DNA from: Harmonia axyridis
Taxonomy: Eukaryota > Arthropoda > Insecta > Coleoptera > Coccinellidae
Assembly: GCF_914767665.1 (NCBI RefSeq)
Contig: NC_059504.1
Span: forward strand, 43,369,720-43,433,719
Reading direction: 5' to 3'
Length of the DNA stretch: 64,000 bases
Every line of letters begins with the position of its first letter. Positions within the stretch are counted from its first letter, which is position 1. Below the pieces are notes generated by a model, which was given only the letters and a program-made list of their open reading frames with translations, did no database searches and was not told the origin of the DNA. Position numbers and translations under genes: made by a program. Shown here piece by piece: positions 57,614 to 64,000 of this stretch.

Positions 57614-58551
57614 ACGGGTGTTTTTTTCGAGGTATATAACTTTAAGTTGGCATTACTGTTCAAGATAGCGACCGATTTAACAGCTGTCAAGTGACTTATT
57701 CTCAGTTTGGTTTGGCAATTTATCATGAATAGACTCACGCCTGAACAACGCTTGCAAATAGTGCAATTTTATTTCGAAAAGAATAGTTCTGTGCGGAATA
57801 CGTATCGCGCACTACGTCCATTTTATTTTGTTTAGCGATGAAGCGCACTTCTGGTTGAATGGCTACGTCAACAAACAAAACTGCCGCATTTGGAGTGAAG
57901 CTAAATTTCAAGTGTATGTCGAAACACCGTTACATCCAGAAAAACTGACTGTTTGGTGCGCTTAATGGGCTGGTGGAATCATTGGTCCGTACTTCTTCAA
58001 AAACGATGATGGCCAGAACGTTACAGTCAATGGTGATCGGTATAGAGCCATGATTACTAATTTTTCCATTCCTGAATTGAACAACCATGATGTCCAGGAG
58101 CTGTGGTTCCAACAAGACGGCGCAACATGTCACACAGCTCGTGCCACAATCGATTTATTGAAAGACACGTTTGGTGACCGCCTAATTTCTCGTTTTGGAC
58201 CTGTGAATTGGCCTCCAAGATTTTGTGATTTAACACCGCTAGACTACTTTCTAAGGGGTTATGTAAAGTCATTGGTCTATGCGGATAAGCCACAAACCCT
58301 TGACCATTTGGAAGACAACATTCGCCGTGTTATTGCCGATATACGACCACAAATGTTGGAAAAAGACATCGAAAATTGGACGTCCAGATTGGACTACATC
58401 CGAGCCAGCCGTGGCGGTCATATGCCAGAAATCATATTTAAAATGTAATACCACAGGATTATCTTGCGGATAAATAAAATGTATGTCAATCGAATAACCC
58501 ATCGTTGTTTTATTGCAATTTAAAGTTCTATAGCTCTAAAAGAACTCCCTT
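57614..58551 (+). mobile_element. DD41D non-autonomous element, copy A6
   Basis: 938 bp, flanked by TA. The ends are ACGGGTGTTTTTTTCGAGG and the complement of AAGGGAGTTCTTTTAGAGC. The old transposase start ATGAATAGACTCACGCC is at 57726, and the shared deletion junction follows. Confidence 0.9.
57783..58448 (+). pseudogene. DD41D transposase remnant (A6)
   Basis: The frame keeps SDEAHFWLNG, QQDGATCH and LTPLDYFLRG. The ATG used by A3 and A4 is ATA here, and a TAA stop lies at 57963-57965 (CA*WAGG). Confidence 0.87.
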
Positions 58552-59454
58552 TATAAATATCGATTTCCATGGTTTTTTTCGTTTGAAGTATGACCTTTGA
58601 GGAACTGATGTTGTTTGCTATAAGAAGAACTCGAGTGCCTTGAACAAATTTAGCCATGTGTGGGACAAACACTCGGTTTAGTAGGCTTAGTTTTATATGG
58701 CTCTCTATCAAACAATCCCACGTTGAAAGCAATTGTAGCAATTATATCGATTACAATGATCCATGTATATGACAATACCGATGAATTATCTCGTTAAGCT
58801 GAAAGAATTGATGGCTGTAATTAAGAAATTGCTGAATTGCGATGATCAGTATTATTATACATAAGCAGGAGCATATTACGTTGAATTCCTCGAGTGGTTT
58901 GAATTTACATTTCGAATCTTACGTCTTAGATGTAATAATCTCAATCATTACCTACTTCATGAAGGTTAGGCTAATATGAAATGAGTTTGAATGGTCATAT
59001 TACCGTGTCATTAAACTTTTACTATCTGAGATTCTTGTATATGATTATTCATATTACTTATCAAGGCCGTTTTGTATTTATTTTGTTCCTATTTGTTGTT
59101 TAATACATTCCTTGAACTTAAAGGAAACTGAAACTTGTCTGAGGTAAATAAGTAATTCCTTGTTGGTTCAGAATATTAATTTTGTACCTCAAAAGTTCAA
59201 TTTGGTTAGTGTGCTCTTCTCAAGAGAATTAACTCTTCCATAAAATATTCACAGTTTGCGTTGCAGAATGTACAGCATTTAACGTGTTAAGGTTATTTTA
59301 TGCACATTTATCAAATGAAATCATCAAAGTTTTGGAAGAAACCCAACAAAATATTGAAGTTTCTTACATAATTTCAAGAAATTTGGGATAATTGAGTATA
59401 AGCTCCAAAAAATTGTTTGTATACAAAACAAATGAACGAGATGTGAAGTTCATT

Positions 59455-60096
59455 CAGATTGAATAAACGTATAAACCCATTTTTCGTCTCCAGTCACAAA
59501 GCGATGCAGAAATCGCTTCAGTCTTTGCCTTGCAAGCAGCTGTTCACAAGCGAACAAACGCCGTTTAACATCTCACGGCTTCAACTCGTACGGCATCCAA
59601 TTTCTTGTTTCTGAATCATTCCCAAGAGTTTTGAAATGGCTTGTTGCGTCACTCCCAATGATTCTACCATATTATGGTGCGTTTGACACGAGTCTTGATT
59701 AAGTAAAGCCTCAAATTCGTCATCTTCGAAAACCTTCTTTCTTCCACAGCCATCTGGTCTTTGACGTCAAAATTACCGTTCTTGAAGCGTTGAAACTACT
59801 CTCGTTCTTTCACTAATAGCTGCCGCGCCATTGGTAATTGAGAGCATTCGATGAGCCTCAGCCCCAGATTTCTTCATAATAAAGTATAAAATCAAAATTT
59901 CTCGCAAATCATCTCATAAGCTGAGATGATTAATCGAAAATAACTTTATGATGTCGACACGAATCGACTAATATTTCGATGACGTTATGTTAACAAATAC
60001 TTAAGCTTATTGTATATCATCTACGATCTATTTATCTCGACTACCACTTACCGCTACAGCCATCTATTGCAAAACGGCGGAAGCAAAGTTGTACAC
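59455..60096 (-). mobile_element. DD34D mariner, 5'-part fragment
   Basis: Similar along its length to 53030-53670, including the terminal repeat AAACGGCGGAAGCAAAGTTG at the right end. On the minus strand it covers the N-terminal half of the transposase up to TGDEKWVY-like sequence, with stops. The catalytic half and the other terminus are absent. Confidence 0.8.
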
Positions 60097-60226
60097 CTAA
60101 TAATTTTTTTTTTCAATTTAAACAGTCTGTATCTTTTCCATCTATCCGAATCGGAAAAAAAGGTGGAGAAGAAAGGAAGATTCTACTGCTAAAATAACTG
60201 TACAAGTCAAAGACTCACTCTCTATA

Positions 60227-61031
60227 CAGGGTGTTTCATTGGGAAAGAGAAATACTTCACAGGTACATAGGTGGCACCAAGGCGATTCTTGAGATACCCC
60301 ATTTATTGGGTCTTAGTGTTTTCGTAGCCGAGATACAGGGTGTTTTATGAATTTTGCCCGTTTCTTTCTGAGGCCATATCAAACGAATCATCCGGTATAT
60401 TTTCTTCATATTTGGCAAATATGTTCCTAATTGAGAGACCAAACGTATCATGCAATAACCGCCTTGAAAATCCAGGTCCGGGTTAACAAAAAATTATGAA
60501 TCGTTTGAATGCTCGAATCAACATCGGAATTTTGAAAATCTGTTTTAATATTCGGAAACACCACTAAAAACTAAACTGAGAAGTGTACTTCAAATTTTCG
60601 CACAGACAGTTTTACTGCACTAATTTTTAACGTAAAAGTGAAGTTTTTGAGAACTTGGATACCTGAAAGTGGTTTGAAGTGACTTTTAACACTGAATTAT
60701 CAAAAATATTGAATACATAATTATTTCAACATTACTTTGTAATTCATTTTCACATTGTTTTTACTTTTTTGTTAACCCGGACCTGGATTTTCAGGACGGT
60801 TATTGCATGATACGTTTGGGCTCTCAATAAGGAACATTTTTGCCAAATATGAAGAAAATACACCGGGTGGTTCGGTTGATATGGCCTCAGAAAGAAACGG
60901 GCAAAATTCATAAAACACCCTGTATCTCGGCTACGAAGACAGTAAGACCCAATAAATGGGGTATCTTCAGAACCGCCTTGGTGCCACCTATGCATTCGTG
61001 AAGTATTTCCGTTTCCCAATGAAACACCCTG
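60227..61031. mobile_element. long-TIR fold-back element (267-bp arms)
   Basis: 805 bp between TA dinucleotides. The arms 60227-60493 and 60765-61031 are close inverted copies, opening CAGGGTGTTTCATTGGGAAA and ending at GGGTTAACAAAAAA. Inside each arm is a second ACAGGGTGTTTTATGAATTT motif. The 270-bp AT-rich centre codes for nothing recognisable. Confidence 0.85.
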
Positions 61032-61963
61032 TATATACCGATGATGGTCTCTAAGGGCGCAATTGGCGCATGAATGTCCATTCAAAGGCTTCTGGTTGTA
61101 TGTTAGTGTTTTTGTCGTCTTCAATTATCAAAATCGATTTCCGTAATTTCATTAGAAAAACCGATATATCGTCCACTCATCTTATTTTTTCTAGATCAAT
61201 CATTCAGACCGTGTGAAACATATCGAACAAAAAATAAATCTAGATAGGAGTGCCCCCGGTTGTGATAAGCTGACGAAATTTATGTAAGCGGTTGCCATTA
61301 AACGAAAGTTGAGCTTGATTTATGGAGCCGTAAGTAAATGTGATGGTACAAAAACGCTAACTAGGAGTTAGAAAAAGTACAAATTGCTGGATGCAAACTA
61401 ATGGACCAGACAGTGAGTTAAGACTGCCGGTTTCTTTTTGCCGTTCACCATAAACAACCTAGAAGTGGATTGAACCTGTTCAAGTGCACTTTTCTCAATG
61501 TACAAGAAAGTGGGATGGGACTAGGATTTGTCCGATCTGCCGGAAAATTTATTCTTCTTTCGGAATATCAGACAAACACATGCAGCAAATTTCACAAATA
61601 ATAATAGCATAATTCTTAAAGAAAAAATATTATAATCTGATTCTGCGAGTTAGTTGTTCTGAACTATGAATGAAAGTTTCAAGAATTATAACTGGGAAAC
61701 TATGAACTATTGAGTGTTCATTGCATCGAATCAATTGCACATCAATTCCATTATTGTGTTCCCTATAGTTTTTGAAATATGAGTTATTCAGAGTAAATTC
61801 ATCAATTTTGACTTATTATTTTGAATAATATCTAAACCTTTGGGTTCAGTCAAGAAGAAAAATTCAATCCCTTCCTGGATTTAGGTTTTGGAAAGTGTAG
61901 AATCTTAAAATCGAATACCGTAAAATTTGCATGGAATTTAATACAAAAATCGATTACAATACC

Positions 61964-62547
61964 CTCAGAGCATTAAACATAGATAGAGAGAGCATATGTA
62001 ATTTTCAGTAAGCAAAGTTGGTTTCCAACATGACATCTATCAAAATTAGACATAAAGCGCGCGGAAATGAAAATATATTAGTATACGATATTTCACTCAA
62101 CTCGCGAGTTTCTCAACAAAGAACGCACTTCTTAAGTCAATCAACGTTTAATATTAACTCAAAATATATTAAAATGAATACCTAAATAAGTATATCAGAA
62201 ATTCAGAAAACAAACTAAGCGCGCCAAACGACGTGAAACAACCGATGACACTAGGAGAGCAAAAGTTGCCAAACCCTGGATTTCAGCAGGTAGATACAGA
62301 AAATAATAAATATTCACCTTGTTATGAATTTGACAATCAGGAAAAATATCGGATTCCAAATATTCAAAATTGAAATTTAATCGGGAATCGCTCAAATAAA
62401 TATATTTCATTCAATATAATATATGTACATTCATAATGATATAATAAAATTGTGGATTTAAAAATATATCCAACAACGTAATCTAACCATGTTGGGGACA
62501 TATAAAAATTACGTATACTTCCTTTATCTATGTTTATTATTCTATGG
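61964..62547 (+). mobile_element. family E MITE, copy 3
   Basis: Start CTCAGAGCATTAAACATAG, internal AAGCGCGCGGAAATGAAAAT, and right end TGTTTATTATTCTATGG. The layout is as in copies 1 and 2. Confidence 0.75.
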
Positions 62548-62647
62548 CATTACCGCATTGAGCTCGATAATATGATCCCGAAATTTTAACGACAAAGAAT
62601 CAAAGAACCAATATCAAAAATAACAATTTCTTGGAAACTTATACAAA

Positions 62648-63400
62648 TAAAGGGTTTTCCAATGAAATATTTCATTTTGATATTGAAGGAAAAACGAGTA
62701 TATTCCAAAAGAAATCAACGGATCTTATTTCATTGTAAAGAGAAAGTTATGCCATTAACGGTGGAAAACTATATCAGATTTTCATAAAATTTTCCATGAC
62801 CAATTCGCACATTTGCAGCTGAATGTCCACGAATTTCATCTTTAAGGTTTTGATTCGATTGTGGATCATTGACATAGATCTTATTCTTCACATGGCTCCA
62901 AAAAAATGTCTAAAGTTTTTAAATCATATGATCTCGATGGCCAATTGTGAATATTTCTTTGAGAAATAAAACGGCAAGGAAACTTTTCTTGTAAAATTGC
63001 AAGTGTCTTTTTCCTTTTGTTGCACTTAGCGCAATGTTGTTGAAAATAAATATCCTCCACATCAATATCTACCACTTTCGGTCATAAAAAATCATCAATC
63101 ATATCTCTGTAGCGCAATTCAATCACGGTTACAGTTGCCAATGGGAATAGTAAAATCCCATCGCAACACCATCCTAAAAACCTCGATGATGGAAAGGCTT
63201 TTCAACAATCATTATTTAATTTTCCGAGCTCGAAATACGACAATTCTGCTTTTCAACGTAGCCTCCGAGGTTAAAATGAACCTCATCATTGAATATAATT
63301 TTTCGATGAAAATCCTGATCATTTTGATGCATATCAAGGACCCAATCAGCGAGAATGCTGTCATCTCGAACAGCATATAATTTCCGCATAATATTATTTC
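62648..63400 (-). pseudogene. decayed DD41D element with B-type terminus
   Basis: The left end AAAGGGTTTTCCAATGAAAT is a B-type terminus. On the minus strand the pieces are VLDMHQNDQDFHRKIIFNDE, VHFNLGGYVEKQNCRISSSE, DIDVEDIYFQQHCAKCNK and NWPSRSYDLKTLDIFLEP. The second catalytic Asp is His (QQHCAKC). Spacing to the third Asp is again 41 residues. There are several stops. Confidence 0.75.
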
Positions 63401-64000
63401 TGTTATTTTATTGTGTTGAAAGAAAATTATTATATATTATAATGATAAATTTCACCCTATCTACAGGAACAAAAGGAATCGGTTCTTCTAATATTTCAAA
63501 TCGATTTCTCCTGGGTGATCTTACACGGTGTTTCCGAGATCCAACTATTAGTCGGAAGAGAAGGTTACTAGAATTCCATTAGGTATAATTTATGTGGCAA
63601 ACAGGATAATTTCAGTGCGGCTTACCTTAAGCATGGAGTAATATACACGTGGATATTAATAACTGTCGTTTGTATTTTCCATTTCTGACGATTTGCTCTG
63701 TGAACGTTGACTGTTGTGGTCCTATTATGCCATGCACATTTGTCAGTAGAGTGCTGCCAAAACAAATAAAATTCCCCTTAGGTAGGATCAATATTTAGCT
63801 TGGTTTCATGGCCCATATTCTATCCAACGATTGCAACAGATGTCAAACTTCTAATACGTGTTTTTTAAGAACTTGAGAACTTAATAGTATATTCTAAAAC
63901 AAGTTGCAGAATGGGATCCTATTTCAACACGAATGCGAAATTCGAAAACGAGCGAGTTTTCGAACGCATGAGTGTTGGCCTTCTATAACGATATTTTCCC

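Larger units (their letters stand above)
45291..64000 (+). other. intron 8 of tensin, or region downstream
   Basis: More than 18.7 kb without a further tensin exon that I can support. It contains three DD41D copies, DD34D mariners, a Penelope-like remnant and fold-back elements. I see nothing in 46375-47220, 48120-49085, 49470-49720, 51730-52385, 54865-56030, 56605-57610, 58555-59450, 61035-61960 and 63405-64000. Confidence 0.5.

Noticed and set aside
60750..61124. Minus-strand reading of 124 codons
   Set aside because: It lies in the right arm of a fold-back element. The left arm carries a matching fragment, so it follows from the repeat.
1..64000. CRISPR arrays, tRNA or rRNA genes, bacterial operons or viral genomes
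   Set aside because: No spaced direct-repeat arrays, cloverleaf-like sequences with box A/B pairs, rRNA blocks or compact gene runs were seen.

Overview
The window looks like a piece of an AT-rich insect chromosome, probably holometabolous. A beetle is plausible, but I cannot fix the species. No bacterial-style operons, CRISPR arrays, rRNA or tRNA genes were found. Only one host gene is visible: the 5' half of tensin (orthologue of Drosophila blistery), on the + strand. Eight exons with consensus splice sites join in one frame for about 402 codons, running 1601-1657, 19759-19803, 24196-24420, 35174-35346, 36633-36782, 36925-37088, 39273-39488 and 45114-45290. They encode an N-terminal leader, a PTP-like (PTEN-type) domain whose P-loop has lost the catalytic Cys and Arg, a C2 domain, and the start of an acidic linker. 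The SH2 and PTB exons must lie beyond 64000. A GC-richer patch with a donor-like site at 51330-51726, downstream of the PTP-C2 exons, may be a second promoter for a short tensin.

Almost everything else is intron filled with transposons. Intron 1 (1658-19758) holds two DD41D Tc1/mariner copies, a hAT-type element with an 8-bp target duplication, one copy of an E-type MITE and several fold-back elements. Intron 2 (19804-24195) holds a second E copy and a 5'-truncated non-LTR retrotransposon. Intron 3 (24421-35173) is a nest: a Jockey-type RT fragment, two defective DD41D relatives with a third DD41D copy between them, then a decayed DD34D mariner split by a nearly full-length non-LTR retrotransposon. 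Introns 6-8 hold long-TIR fold-back elements, three more DD41D copies, further DD34D mariners, and a remnant with a GIY-YIG segment that resembles a Penelope-like element.

Two patterns stand out. Six DD41D copies share the same internal deletion that fuses the first ~32 transposase codons to the first-Asp region, so they are a secondarily amplified non-autonomous family. At least five otherwise dissimilar element families end in the same CAGGGTG terminus next to TA, which suggests one or a few transposases mobilising many passengers. I did not find a clearly new biochemical system. The best leads are the shared-deletion DD41D family, the nested insertions, the long-TIR elements, and the possible second tensin promoter.
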